Shown piece by piece: positions 9,067 to 18,090 of a stretch of DNA of 60,639 nt. Source of the DNA: Hydrogenophilales bacterium CG_4_10_14_3_um_filter_63_21 (GTDB taxonomy: Bacteria; Pseudomonadota; Gammaproteobacteria; Burkholderiales; Thiobacillaceae). The first letter of the stretch is position 1. Every line of letters starts with the position of its first letter. The stretch is from positions 1-60,639 of the forward strand of contig PFJX01000040.1 in NCBI GenBank assembly GCA_002784045.1, read 5' to 3'. Under the pieces are notes generated by a model that saw nothing but the letters and a program-made list of their open reading frames with translations, searched no databases and was not told the DNA's origin. Both the position numbers and the translations under genes were made by a program.

Positions 9067-9849
9067 TCAGCGCAGCAGCCGCTTCCGGGTCAGCCGCAGC
9101 CCCAGCATGAACCCCGCCAACCCATAGCCCAGCAACACCAACCCATGCAGCAAAACCGCCTCCGGCCAGCGCCCCAGCAACAGCGGCCGCGCCAGCTCGA
9201 TCGCATGGGTCAGCGGCAGCCAGGCGGCAATGCCCGCCAGCCAGGCCGGTAGTGCGGTGGGCGGGTAGAACACGCCGCCCAGCAGCACCATCGGGGTAAT
9301 CGCCAAAGCGAAGTAGTAGAGAAAGAAATCGTAGTTGGGCGAAACCGCGTTGATCGCCAGGCCCAGGCCGGCGAAGCACAGCCCGATGAGCACCACCACC
9401 GGCAGCAACGCCAGGGTCATGGCGAAATCCGAATACAACCCCAGCGCCCAGATCACCAGAATGATGGCCACCCCGGAAAGCAAGCTCTTCGTCGCCGCCC
9501 AGACCCACTCGCCGATCAGCACATCGCGCAGCGTCAACGGCGTGTTGAGAATGGCGTCCCAGGTTTTCTGCACATGCATGCGGGAGAACGCGGAGTAGAG
9601 CGTCTCGAAAGTGGCGCTGTTCATCACGCTGTAACAGAGCGTGCCGGCCGCCAGGAAATTCAGGTAAGGCACGCCATCCACCTCATGCAGCAGCCCGCCC
9701 AGGCCATAGCCCAGACCCAGCATGTAGAGCATCGGATCGGCCAGATTGCCCAACAGCGACGGCATCGCCAGCTTCTTCCAGACCAGGAAGTTACGCTGCC
9801 AGACGGGGAACCAACACGGGGTGAACCAGTTGAGGGACAGGGCGTGCAT
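9067..9849 (-). CDS. ABC-2 type transporter permease (NodJ-like)
   Basis: 260 residues with about six transmembrane helices and the ABC-2 membrane signature (PNYDFFLYYFALAITPMVLLGGVFYPP). It resembles NodJ-type permeases, which work with NodI-type ATPases in exporting hydrophobic or saccharide-like compounds. Its obvious partner ATPase lies 3.6 kb upstream on the same strand, beyond the restriction-modification-like cassette. I start at MHALSLNW, which fits the family N-terminus; a longer start would extend toward the cassette. The cassette probably removed the original promoter or operon continuity, so present expression must come from the spacer before vsr or from the cassette. Confidence 0.9.
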   Translation of the reverse strand: MHALSLNWFTPCWFPVWQRNFLVWKKLAMPSLLGNLADPMLYMLGLGYGLGGLLHEVDGVPYLNFLAAGTLCYSVMNSATFETLYSAFSRMHVQKTWDAILNTPLTLRDVLIGEWVWAATKSLLSGVAIILVIWALGLYSDFAMTLALLPVVVLIGLCFAGLGLAINAVSPNYDFFLYYFALAITPMVLLGGVFYPPTALPAWLAGIAAWLPLTHAIELARPLLLGRWPEAVLLHGLVLLGYGLAGFMLGLRLTRKRLLR

Positions 9850-9872
9850 CGCTTTTCTCGCTACAGTTGTAT

Positions 9873-9886
9873 GGAACGTCTGTTCC
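9873..9886. promoter_or_regulatory. Inverted repeat in the permease/vsr divergent spacer
   Basis: ggaac-gtct-gttcc is a perfect 5-bp inverted repeat in the 64-bp spacer between the divergent permease and vsr starts. It could be an operator for either gene. No controller protein of the usual small HTH type is visible in the cassette, so its reader, if any, is unknown. Confidence 0.3.
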
Positions 9887-9913
9887 AACCCACACTCATT
9901 ACGCACCCGCCCA

Positions 9914-10336
9914 GTGAATCAGGCAATCGCGAAACAAACCCAGCGCAGCCGCTTGATGGCCCGGATCAAAAGCACGGGCACACGGCCGGAACTGATGTTG
10001 CGCAAGGCCTTGTGGCGCACGGGGCTGCGTTTCCGCCTCAAACCCCGCCTGCCGGGCAAGCCCGACCTGGTTTTTCCCGGCGCCCGTGTCGCGGTGTTCG
10101 TGGACGGCTGCTTCTGGCATGGGTGCCCGCAGCATGGGCATTTGCCGAAATCGAATCTGGATTACTGGCAGCCAAAATTGGCACGCAACCTGGCACGCGA
10201 CCGGCAGGTCGACGCCGCGCTCCTGCAATTGGGCTGGATGCCGTTGCGGATTTGGGAACATGAAATCGCGCTTGATCTGCCCGCTTGCGTAGCGCGTATC
10301 GGCGAAGCGGTGCAACTGAGAGCTACAAATCTATAA
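9914..10336 (+). CDS. vsr: Very-short-patch mismatch endonuclease Vsr
   Basis: 140 residues with a GTG start. The family pattern is complete: RSRLMARIKSTGTRPE with catalytic Glu near position 26, LPGKPDLVF with metal-binding D51, and FVDGCFWHGC with H69, matching the E. coli Vsr catalytic positions almost number for number. Vsr nicks next to T:G mismatches that arise when 5-methylcytosine deaminates and so protects genomes that carry a C5 methyltransferase. It lies 24 bp before such a methyltransferase on the same strand. A longer reading frame upstream overlaps the permease gene and lacks family similarity. Confidence 0.94.
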   Translation: MNQAIAKQTQRSRLMARIKSTGTRPELMLRKALWRTGLRFRLKPRLPGKPDLVFPGARVAVFVDGCFWHGCPQHGHLPKSNLDYWQPKLARNLARDRQVDAALLQLGWMPLRIWEHEIALDLPACVARIGEAVQLRATNL

Positions 10337-10360
10337 ACTCGCCTCCCCAGGAGTGTGCCC

Positions 10361-11299
10361 ATGCCAACAGCAGTTTCTCTTTTTTCAGGTTGCGGCGGGT
10401 CCGACTCGGGGCTGGTGGCCACCGGGTTCGACGTGCTGATGGCCAACGACATCATCGACTACGCCCGCCAGGTGTATGAGGCAAACCTGCCGACCACCGA
10501 TTATGTGGTCGGCGATGTCAGCAAGATCGCCGCCTTTCCCCAGGCGGAACTGCTTGCCGGCTGCTACCCCTGCCAAGGATTTTCCCAGGGCGGCAAGCGT
10601 GACCCCTCACGCAAGATCAACACGCTTTATCTGGAATTCGCCCGCGCGCTGCGCGCCATTCGCCCCAAGGCCTTCATCGTGGAAAACGTCTCCGGCATGG
10701 TGCGCGCCAATTTCCGCCACCTGTTGGATGACCAGTTTCGGGTTTTCCGGGAATCCGGCTACCGGGTCACGGCGGAAGTGCTCAATGCGGCGGATTACGG
10801 GGTTGCCCAGGACCGCCGGCGCATATTCATCGTCGGCCTGCGCGACGACCTCGGCCTGGATTACCGCTTCCCCACCCCCACCCACGGCCCCGATCGGGCA
10901 CAGCCGCATGTGACGATACGGGATGCCATCGGCGGTATGCCGGCCTGGCCCGAGGGCGAGTTCTATGCACGCGAATTCCACTGGTACTACCTCTCGCGCG
11001 ACCGGCGCCGGGACTGGGAAGCGCAATCGAAAACCATCGTCGCCAACGAACGCCACATGCCGCTGCACCCGATGAGTCCGCCCCTGGTGAAACACGCACA
11101 TAACGACTGGCGTTTTGCGTTTGATGCCCCCGCGCGCCGCTTCAGCTACCGCGAAGCCGCGCGCTTGCAGGGGTTCCGTCCAGGGCTGGTGTTTCCGGAT
11201 ACCGCCAGGCTGGAGATGCGTTACAAGGTGGTGGGTAATGCGGTGCCGCCGCCGTTGTTCGAGGCGGTGGCGAGGGCGCTGCCGGGGGTGTGGGATTAG
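10361..11299 (+). CDS. DNA (cytosine-5) methyltransferase
   Basis: 312 residues. Motif I is SLFSGCGGSDSGL (AdoMet binding), motif IV GCYPCQGFSQ with catalytic C71, motif VI ENV at 108-110, motif VIII QDRRRIFIVG and motif X GNAVPPPL. The target-recognition region between VIII and X is short, so the site cannot be predicted. I use the ATG 7 bp after a good aggag ribosome binding site; a GTG two codons earlier is possible. It converges on the nuclease-like gene with a 4-bp overlap of the stop codons. Together with vsr it is the modification half of the cassette. Confidence 0.95.
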   Translation: MPTAVSLFSGCGGSDSGLVATGFDVLMANDIIDYARQVYEANLPTTDYVVGDVSKIAAFPQAELLAGCYPCQGFSQGGKRDPSRKINTLYLEFARALRAIRPKAFIVENVSGMVRANFRHLLDDQFRVFRESGYRVTAEVLNAADYGVAQDRRRIFIVGLRDDLGLDYRFPTPTHGPDRAQPHVTIRDAIGGMPAWPEGEFYAREFHWYYLSRDRRRDWEAQSKTIVANERHMPLHPMSPPLVKHAHNDWRFAFDAPARRFSYREAARLQGFRPGLVFPDTARLEMRYKVVGNAVPPPLFEAVARALPGVWD

Positions 11300-12261
11300 C
11301 GGAAGGTCTGCGCGTCGAATTCCGCCACTCGTTCCTCGGCGGACCGGGGAAGCTGAGTTTCGAAATGCTGTGCGGCGCGCAGAATGCGTAGCCGGTCCAT
11401 CACGATAACCGCTGGCAGATCGCTATCCGTACCATCCGCCCATTGACCGCCACCACCGTGCATGTCATGCGGCATGAAGTAATACCGCCCCCACTCCGAG
11501 GTAGATAGCCCAAGCAAAGGAAGGAGCTTGTCGCGGCTCGTGGACATGGGCTTGGTCTTCCAATCCTCGGCGGAACAACCGCATTGCGCGAGCGCTATAG
11601 GTATGCGGTTGCGCTGATCCCACAGGGGATGCCAGGCCACCAGATCGAGTCCGGAATCGCCCCGGTCTCCCGCCTTGAAGGCATTGTTCGAAAACATTGG
11701 CCTGCCGCGAAGGTCAGCCGCCAATTGGGTGATCCGATCCGGCGCCCTCGGCGGGTATCGCCCGGTGCCGGGCCAGAAGCCATGCACTTCGCTCCCCTGC
11801 GGCAACAGATTTTTGAACACCGCCAACGATGCCTCCTCGAAGGCGCTAGTCGTGGCGTTGATCCTAGGCATGTACTGAAGCGCGGAAGCCACCAGCAGAA
11901 AACGATACCAGCGTGCATCGACATGATCGGGGGTTTCCGCTTTCTCTATACCACGGTAGCCATCGGCAATCTGGAATGGGTATGCGGCTCCGAAATGCCT
12001 GGCGCGCCTGCGCAAGGCAAGCTCACAGGCGCTCCACCGCTTGGCCATCTTGTCGATCCATACTGCCGGTGCGGGAGGCTCAACCGCATCCTCGTTGCCA
12101 GCGTTGTAGTCGGCGCTTTCTTGCAGGGCCTCCTCGGCGTCGTCCAGCGAGAAGTAGCCATCCGGATTCAGCCAACAGCGTAGTTCGATGTAATCGGCCC
12201 AGAGAAAGATGTCGGAATGGCTGGGGGCGCGATCCAGCCCTGAAAACAGATCAGCGGACAT
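11296..12261 (-). CDS. Putative nuclease (restriction-endonuclease-like), cassette effector candidate
   Basis: 321 residues, no family I can name. The central part resembles a PD-(D/E)XK-type core: a helix with an acidic pair (FEEASLAVFKNLLP, E142-E143), then DRGDSGLDLVAW (D202, D206) and a strand RIPIALAQCGCS with Q226, in the spacing of restriction enzymes that use Q-C-x instead of E-x-K. No lysine sits at the usual final position, so activity is uncertain. It overlaps the upstream ParB-like gene by 11 bp, implying coupled translation, and faces the methyltransferase tail to tail. Being next to a methyltransferase and vsr, a restriction role is a reasonable inference, not a proof. Confidence 0.55.
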   Translation of the reverse strand: MSADLFSGLDRAPSHSDIFLWADYIELRCWLNPDGYFSLDDAEEALQESADYNAGNEDAVEPPAPAVWIDKMAKRWSACELALRRRARHFGAAYPFQIADGYRGIEKAETPDHVDARWYRFLLVASALQYMPRINATTSAFEEASLAVFKNLLPQGSEVHGFWPGTGRYPPRAPDRITQLAADLRGRPMFSNNAFKAGDRGDSGLDLVAWHPLWDQRNRIPIALAQCGCSAEDWKTKPMSTSRDKLLPLLGLSTSEWGRYYFMPHDMHGGGGQWADGTDSDLPAVIVMDRLRILRAAQHFETQLPRSAEERVAEFDAQTFR

Positions 12262-13333
12262 CTTCGCGGCGGTCCCGGATCAGATTTCGAATGCTGCGCG
12301 CCATATCTGCAACGTCAATCGCGGCGTTTTCCTGGGAGTCGGTCGGGTGCAGATGCCTGCCCAACAACTTGAATACACGCTCCAAAGTATTCCGCGCGTC
12401 GTTCAACGCCACATCCAAGGCTTCGGATGAGCCGGATGTCATGCGATATGCGCCTTCCAGATCGCCGCTTTCCCGCAGTTCCGCCAAGGCGGCAGGGGCA
12501 GCTACCACCTTGGCGAGTTTGTCCAGTTCCCTGCTTTCCGGGACAACAGTGCTGTTGTCCTCGCGTTGGGCGTACAGCCAAGTGAAGAGTTCGCCGGTTT
12601 CCTTGTCCAGCAGGGTGGAGGTGTCAATATCCTTCCTGCTTTCCAAACCGATGAACTTCCAGATGTTTTCGTAAGAAAGCGCGGTGGAAAGAACCGTGAA
12701 ATCAAGGCGTTCCGGGTCGATACGCTGGATGCCGAAAAATCCCTGGCTCTCGGCATATTCCAAAACCGCCAGCGAAGTCAGCATCTGCCCAACGTAATAA
12801 GGCTTGCTACCGATCTCGCGTGCCAGGGTCACCAGAAGTTCATCCCGCGAAAGCTGGCTGTACATGGGTTGCTGGCGCAGGCGATGTAGATAACGCGCCT
12901 TGGCCAAAGGCCTCCAGGCTTTGACGCCAGTGATATGGCGATAGCCCAGGTAATGCAGCACATCGGCATGGTCATCAAATACCAGGCAGGGAATGCTGGC
13001 AGGATGATGCCTGGCTTGCTCTTTGGCCTCTTGCAGGCTCTTGAGCCTGGATGGGATTGGGAGTTGGCCGTTGAGAAGCTTGATGGCCGCCAGGCGGCGA
13101 TTTCCCTCCGCAACGATGTAACGCTGACCATTTTTCACGGCGACCAGCGGCTCGCCCGGGAAATAGCCTTGCTGGCCTATGGACTCCATTAACTCGACGA
13201 TCCGCTCTTCCCGAGCCATGCGTTCGATCAATTTATCGATTGGCCCCTCGTTGATTGCGCGTGGAAAGCGAGGGTTCTCCGGATCGAAGTCCAGCAGATC
13301 ACTGGGAATGAGTTTGACTGTCTTGTCAGACAT
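12251..13333 (-). CDS. ParB/Srx-like N-terminal domain protein
   Basis: 360 residues. Residues about 8-90 have a ParB N-terminal (ParB/sulfiredoxin-fold) domain: LIPSDLLDFDPENPRF, LMESIGQQGYFPGEPLVAV and the phosphate-binding box AEGNRRLAAIKLL (E76-R80). The remainder is helical with no recognised domain and lacks the ParB HTH pattern that I would expect of a plasmid partition protein; no ParA or parS is nearby. ParB-fold proteins with such a box occur in several DNA-modification and defence loci as nucleotide-dependent switches or nucleases. It is the first gene of a two-gene unit with the nuclease-like gene. Base composition is visibly less GC-rich than in the flanking genes, consistent with acquisition. 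Confidence 0.7.
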   Translation of the reverse strand: MSDKTVKLIPSDLLDFDPENPRFPRAINEGPIDKLIERMAREERIVELMESIGQQGYFPGEPLVAVKNGQRYIVAEGNRRLAAIKLLNGQLPIPSRLKSLQEAKEQARHHPASIPCLVFDDHADVLHYLGYRHITGVKAWRPLAKARYLHRLRQQPMYSQLSRDELLVTLAREIGSKPYYVGQMLTSLAVLEYAESQGFFGIQRIDPERLDFTVLSTALSYENIWKFIGLESRKDIDTSTLLDKETGELFTWLYAQREDNSTVVPESRELDKLAKVVAAPAALAELRESGDLEGAYRMTSGSSEALDVALNDARNTLERVFKLLGRHLHPTDSQENAAIDVADMARSIRNLIRDRREDVR

Positions 13334-13427
13334 GGGCTGCTCTCATACGTAATCAGCAACAAAGCTGGTGGGATTGCGCAAGTGCTTCTTTCTTCAAGGA
13401 TTCTAATGGAAGTGCCAAGCAATGCCC

Positions 13428-14323
<896 letters not shown>

Positions 14324-14336
<13 letters not shown>

Positions 14337-14926
14337 AGACTTTCCGCCTGGTTTTGCAATTCCCGCAGCTTGCCGTGAAAAAAGTGGCCAGCGCCCTCGA
14401 TTTCGATCAACGGGATGGCGTGCTGGTGGGCGTAATCACGGGCGGCGGCGAAGGGGATCACTTCGTCTTCCGTGCCGTGAATGAGTGTCGTGGGGATGTC
14501 ATTGGCTGCGAATTCGTACAGAGAGACCGCAGCGCCGACCAAAATCAGGCGCTCGGCGGGGAGTTCGCGGGCCACGCGATGCTGCACATAGGCGCCGAAG
14601 GAGAAGCCCATCAGCGTCAAGGGTAACGGGCCGTAATGGCCGGCGACGGAGGCGGCGAGGGCGAGCAGGTCTTCAGTTTCGCCGATGCCATGGTCGAAGC
14701 TGCCGGAGCTAGCACCGACGCCGCGGAAGTTGGGCCGCACCGCGATCAGGCCGCAGGCCAGCGCCGCCCGCGCCAGCGTCCAGGCCACCTTGTTGTCGAG
14801 GCTGCCACCTTTCAGGGGGTGTGGGTGCGCGATCAGGGCGAGGCCGCGCGGCGCGCCGTCCGGTTCCTCGATGACGGTTTCGAGGTAGCCGACGGGAACC
14901 TTGATGCGGAGTTTGTGGCGTTTCAA
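14324..14926 (-). CDS. Alpha/beta hydrolase, dienelactone-hydrolase-like
   Basis: 200 residues of an alpha/beta hydrolase of the small YceI-neighbour/COG2945 type: AHPHPLKGGSLDNKV near the N-terminus, RPNFRGVGASSG, the nucleophile elbow MGFSFGAYV (Ser), HGTEDEVIPF (Asp) and the final His in EGAGHFFHGKL. Substrate unknown; such proteins are often annotated as carboxylesterases or acyl hydrolases. I choose a TTG start that overlaps the ferredoxin stop as TTGA, since the longer frame is only antisense or out-of-frame sequence within the ferredoxin gene. Confidence 0.85.
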
Positions 14927-15234
14927 ATTTTCAAGCGTTCCACGACTTTCCCGTCGCGCAGGTGGGATTCGATGATTTCGTCGATGTCGTCGGCGTCGAC
15001 GTAGGTGTACCAGACCGCGTCCGGGTAGACCACGCACACCGGACCTTCCTTGCAACGGTCAAAGCAGCCGGCGCGGTTGACTCGGCAGTTGCCGCCGAGA
15101 CCGTGCAGGCCGAGTTTCTTGGCCTTTTTCTTGGCGTGTTCGAACATGGCTTCGGCGTTGTGGTCGGCGCAGCACGCGGCGCCGTCCTCGCGCTGGTTGA
15201 GGCAGAAGAACAAATGGTGTTTGTAGTAGCTCAT
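14923..15234 (-). CDS. [2Fe-2S] thioredoxin-like ferredoxin
   Basis: 103 residues. The start MSYYKHHLFFCLNQRED with C11, the pair at C21-C22, and C57-x3-C61 (GCFDRC) followed by GPVCVVYPD define the thioredoxin-fold [2Fe-2S] ferredoxin family common downstream of betaproteobacterial metabolic operons. An electron-transfer role in the cytosol is expected; its partner is not evident. It overlaps the hydrolase start and lies 5 bp after the pyrophosphohydrolase gene. Confidence 0.92.
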   Translation of the reverse strand: MSYYKHHLFFCLNQREDGAACCADHNAEAMFEHAKKKAKKLGLHGLGGNCRVNRAGCFDRCKEGPVCVVYPDAVWYTYVDADDIDEIIESHLRDGKVVERLKI

Positions 15235-15239
15235 GGTTT

Positions 15240-15605
15240 TTATAACTCGTGGGATTTCGCGCAGGACCCTCTGGCCTTCTCTACCGGGTACTTGGCGGCG
15301 TTGATCGCCAGCTTGTCTTCGGCGGCTTTCAGCAGGTCGATTTCCAGGCAGTTGGCCAGGCTCACCAGGTAGATCAATACGTCGGCCATTTCTTGGCGCA
15401 CGGCTTCTTTCTTGGGCGCGGGCAGATTCAGGCTCTGCTCCGGGGTGAGCCACTGGAACGGTTCCAGCAGTTCCGCCGCCTCGACGATGAGGGCGGCGGT
15501 GAGGTTTTTCGGCGTGTGGTAGCGCTGCCATTCGCGCTCGCGGCCGAACTCGCGGACGCGCTCTGTTAGTTGTTCCAGAGTGGCAATTGGCGAATGCGTC
15601 GACAT
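15240..15605 (-). CDS. MazG-like nucleotide pyrophosphohydrolase
   Basis: 121 residues. Motifs IVEAAELLEPFQW and EMADVLIYLVSLAN supply the E-E-x-x-E / E-x-x-D metal-binding pattern of all-alpha NTP pyrophosphatases (dCTPase/RS21-C6-like). Such enzymes clear non-canonical or excess dNTPs. The chosen ATG (MSTHSPIATLEQL) gives the usual family length. It is the first gene of the operon running into the ferredoxin, hydrolase and ABC ATPase. Confidence 0.88.
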   Translation of the reverse strand: MSTHSPIATLEQLTERVREFGREREWQRYHTPKNLTAALIVEAAELLEPFQWLTPEQSLNLPAPKKEAVRQEMADVLIYLVSLANCLEIDLLKAAEDKLAINAAKYPVEKARGSCAKSHEL

Positions 15606-15686
15606 GATGGGCAGGCTGGAAAAGGTGCCGGCGATTTTATCATCCGCCCTGTGCCCCGCGCCTCGCGCCGGTATCATCCAGGCGCC

Positions 15687-16031
15687 ATGAATACCACCCT
15701 CCTGCAAACCACGATCCTGCTGGTGCTCTCCAACCTGTTCATGACGGTGGCCTGGTATGCCCACCTGAAGCACCTGAGCGACCGCGCCTGGTGGGTCGCC
15801 GCGCTGGTGAGCTGGGGCGTGGCCTTGTTCGAGTATTTGTTGCAGGTGCCGGCCAACCGCATCGGCTATACCCAGCTCACCCTGCCGCAACTGAAGATCA
15901 TGCAGGAAGTCATCACCCTGGCGGTGTTCGCGCCGTTCGCGGTGCTCTACATGAAGGAACCGTTGTCCTGGAACTACCTGTGGGCCGGGCTGTGCCTGAT
16001 GGGCGCGGTGTATTTCATCTTCAAGGGTTGA
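15687..16031 (+). CDS. DUF486 family membrane protein
   Basis: 114 residues with four predicted transmembrane helices, matching the DUF486 (PF04342) family of DMT-related small membrane proteins: TWYAHLKHL-like N-terminal loop (AWYAHLKHLSDR), FEYLLQVPANRIGY and LKIMQEVITL are characteristic. Function is unknown. It diverges from the MazG-like gene. Confidence 0.85.
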   Translation: MNTTLLQTTILLVLSNLFMTVAWYAHLKHLSDRAWWVAALVSWGVALFEYLLQVPANRIGYTQLTLPQLKIMQEVITLAVFAPFAVLYMKEPLSWNYLWAGLCLMGAVYFIFKG

Positions 16032-16051
16032 ACCTTGAATCAAGCGGAGAT

Positions 16052-16089
16052 GTAGCGCCGGCTTCCAGCCGGCTGGAAGCCGGCACTAC
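16052..16089. repeat. Palindromic repeat, GCCGGCTTCC type
   Basis: gtagcgccggcttccagcc followed by its near-perfect inverted copy ending in gccggcactac. The same type recurs at 27.85 kb. It sits between the convergent DUF486 and CopD-like genes and may act as a bidirectional transcript end or processing site. Confidence 0.75.
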
Positions 16090-16097
16090 AAAACCAA

Positions 16098-16550
16098 TCA
16101 GCGCAACACGAACACCACGGCGATGTTGAGCAGGCCCAGGGTGAGGTTGGTGCCCACCAGAACCCGGATGCGGTTCAGCGCCGCGCCCGCCGCCGGCCAG
16201 TTTCCCGCCACGACGGCGCGTTTCATGGCCGCATAGGGCATGAAGTAGAGGTAGGCATAGATCACGGCCATGACGTAGCCGATGCCCACCATCACATGCA
16301 CATACAGCGGCACGGCGGCCATGCCGCCCATCTGCCCGACCATTACCTGTCCGCTCAGGAGCAACGCGATCACCGACACCCACACCCAGGGGAAGAAACG
16401 CCCGAATACGCCGCGCCACAACGCCAGGCGCAGCGGCGGCTCCAGGGTGGTGATCGCCGCCGGGCGCAGGCACTGATGCGCGAAGAACATCCCGCCCACC
16501 CAGACGACGGTGGCGAGGACATGGAACAGGACAAGCAGGCTATGGATCAT
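16098..16550 (-). CDS. CopD-like integral membrane protein
   Basis: 150 residues with four transmembrane helices. The N-terminal [18 protein letters not shown] (conserved His and W-x-G-G), a central [11 protein letters not shown] and [16 protein letters not shown] fit the CopD domain family (PF05425) of copper-resistance-related and hypothetical membrane proteins. Metal binding is not demonstrable from sequence alone. A ggagcctctc stretch precedes the ATG. Divergent from glmU. Confidence 0.8.
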   Translation of the reverse strand: MIHSLLVLFHVLATVVWVGGMFFAHQCLRPAAITTLEPPLRLALWRGVFGRFFPWVWVSVIALLLSGQVMVGQMGGMAAVPLYVHVMVGIGYVMAVIYAYLYFMPYAAMKRAVVAGNWPAAGAALNRIRVLVGTNLTLGLLNIAVVFVLR

Positions 16551-16695
16551 GAGAGGCTCCGAGAAGACAACGGGCGGCGAGTTTACCCGCCCGCTCCATC
16601 TCTGCCCGCCGGGCGTGGCGCCGATGTTTTTCTCAATAACGGCAGGGCCGCTGTTTATACTTACGCCGTTTTTTCGCCGGTATCCCCTCTCTCCC

Positions 16696-18078
16696 ATGAG
16701 CGCCCCTCTGAATGTCGTCATCCTCGCCGCCGGAAAAGGCACGCGGATGAAATCCGATCTGCCCAAGGTATTGCAGCCGCTGGCTGGCCGGCCCTTGCTA
16801 AGCCATGTGCTTGCCGCCGCCGACACGCTTGCCCCGGAGAGGATTTGTGTGGTCTACGGCCACGGCGGCGAGATCTTGCCGCGAGCCATCGCGCCGCTGT
16901 TTGCTCACCTCGATCTGGCCTGGGCGAAACAGGAGCCGCAACTGGGCACCGGCCACGCCGTGCAACAGGCGCTGCCCTATCTCGACCCGGAAGCGATCTG
17001 CCTGATTCTTTATGGCGACGTGCCGCTCACCCGCCCGGAAACCTTGCGGGAAATGACCCTGATCGCGCGCGAGGGGGCCATCGCCCTGCTCACCGTGCGC
17101 CTGGCCAACCCCGCCGGCTATGGCCGCATCGTGCGCAACGCGCGTGGTGAGGTGATCCGCATCATCGAGCACAAGGATGCGACGCCCGAGGAATTGGCGA
17201 TCGACGAGGTCAACACCGGCATCCTCTGCCTACCCGCCGCCAAGCTGGCGGCGTGGCTGGCGCGCCTGGGCAACGACAACGCCCAGGGTGAGTATTACCT
17301 GACCGATGTGATCGGCATGGCCGCCGCCGAGGGTGAAAAGGTGATTCCCTGCCATCCGGGGGCCACATGGGAAGTGTTGGGCGTGAACAGCCGCAGCCAA
17401 CTCGCCGAACTGGAGCGCCTGCATCAGCGCAACGTGGCCGAGGCGCTGATGGCCCAGGGGGTCACCCTGATCGATCCGGCGCGCATCGACGTGCGTGGTA
17501 GCCTGGAATGCGGGCGCGACGTGCTGATCGACGTCAATTGCGTGTTCGAAGGCTCGGTGAGCTTAAGCGACGGCGTCAAGATCGGTGCCAACTGCGTGTT
17601 GAAGAATGTGAGTCTGGCGGCCGGCGTGGAACTGCAACCGTTCTGCCACCTGGACGGCGCCAAAGTCGGTGCCGACGCGCGCATCGGCCCATTCAGCCGC
17701 TTGCGCCCCGGCAGTGAACTGGCGGAGGCAACCCGCATCGGCAACTTCGTCGAGATCAAGAACAGCCAGGTCGGCTGCCATTCCAAGATCAACCACCTGT
17801 CCTACGTGGGCGACGCCACGGTGGGGCGCCGGGTCAACATCGGCGCCGGCACCATCACCTGCAATTACGATGGCGCCAACAAGCACCGCACGGTGATCGA
17901 GGACGACGCCTTCATCGGTTCCGACACGCAACTGGTGGCGCCAGTGAGCGTCGGCCATGGCGCCACCCTGGGCGCCGGCACCACCCTCACCCAGGACGCG
18001 CCGGCCGGGCAACTGACCCTGTCGCGCGCGAAACAAATGACCGTTCCCGGCTGGCAGCGGCCGGTGAAAAACAAGTAA
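16696..18078 (+). CDS. glmU: Bifunctional GlmU: glucosamine-1-phosphate acetyltransferase / UDP-GlcNAc pyrophosphorylase
   Basis: 460 residues, normal length. The uridylyltransferase domain opens with [20 protein letters not shown]; the C-terminal left-handed beta-helix has hexapeptide repeats and the acetyl-CoA site region ([34 protein letters not shown]). It makes UDP-N-acetylglucosamine for peptidoglycan and lipopolysaccharide. The start is the ATG directly before the conserved motif. glmS follows 12 bp later, so the two steps of amino-sugar synthesis are co-transcribed. Confidence 0.97.
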   Translation: MSAPLNVVILAAGKGTRMKSDLPKVLQPLAGRPLLSHVLAAADTLAPERICVVYGHGGEILPRAIAPLFAHLDLAWAKQEPQLGTGHAVQQALPYLDPEAICLILYGDVPLTRPETLREMTLIAREGAIALLTVRLANPAGYGRIVRNARGEVIRIIEHKDATPEELAIDEVNTGILCLPAAKLAAWLARLGNDNAQGEYYLTDVIGMAAAEGEKVIPCHPGATWEVLGVNSRSQLAELERLHQRNVAEALMAQGVTLIDPARIDVRGSLECGRDVLIDVNCVFEGSVSLSDGVKIGANCVLKNVSLAAGVELQPFCHLDGAKVGADARIGPFSRLRPGSELAEATRIGNFVEIKNSQVGCHSKINHLSYVGDATVGRRVNIGAGTITCNYDGANKHRTVIEDDAFIGSDTQLVAPVSVGHGATLGAGTTLTQDAPAGQLTLSRAKQMTVPGWQRPVKNK

Positions 18079-18090
18079 GCGGAGAACACC

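Noticed and set aside
12251-13333. Plasmid or chromosome partition protein ParB
   Set aside because: No parA, no parS-like palindromes and no recognisable ParB HTH; only the N-terminal fold is shared.
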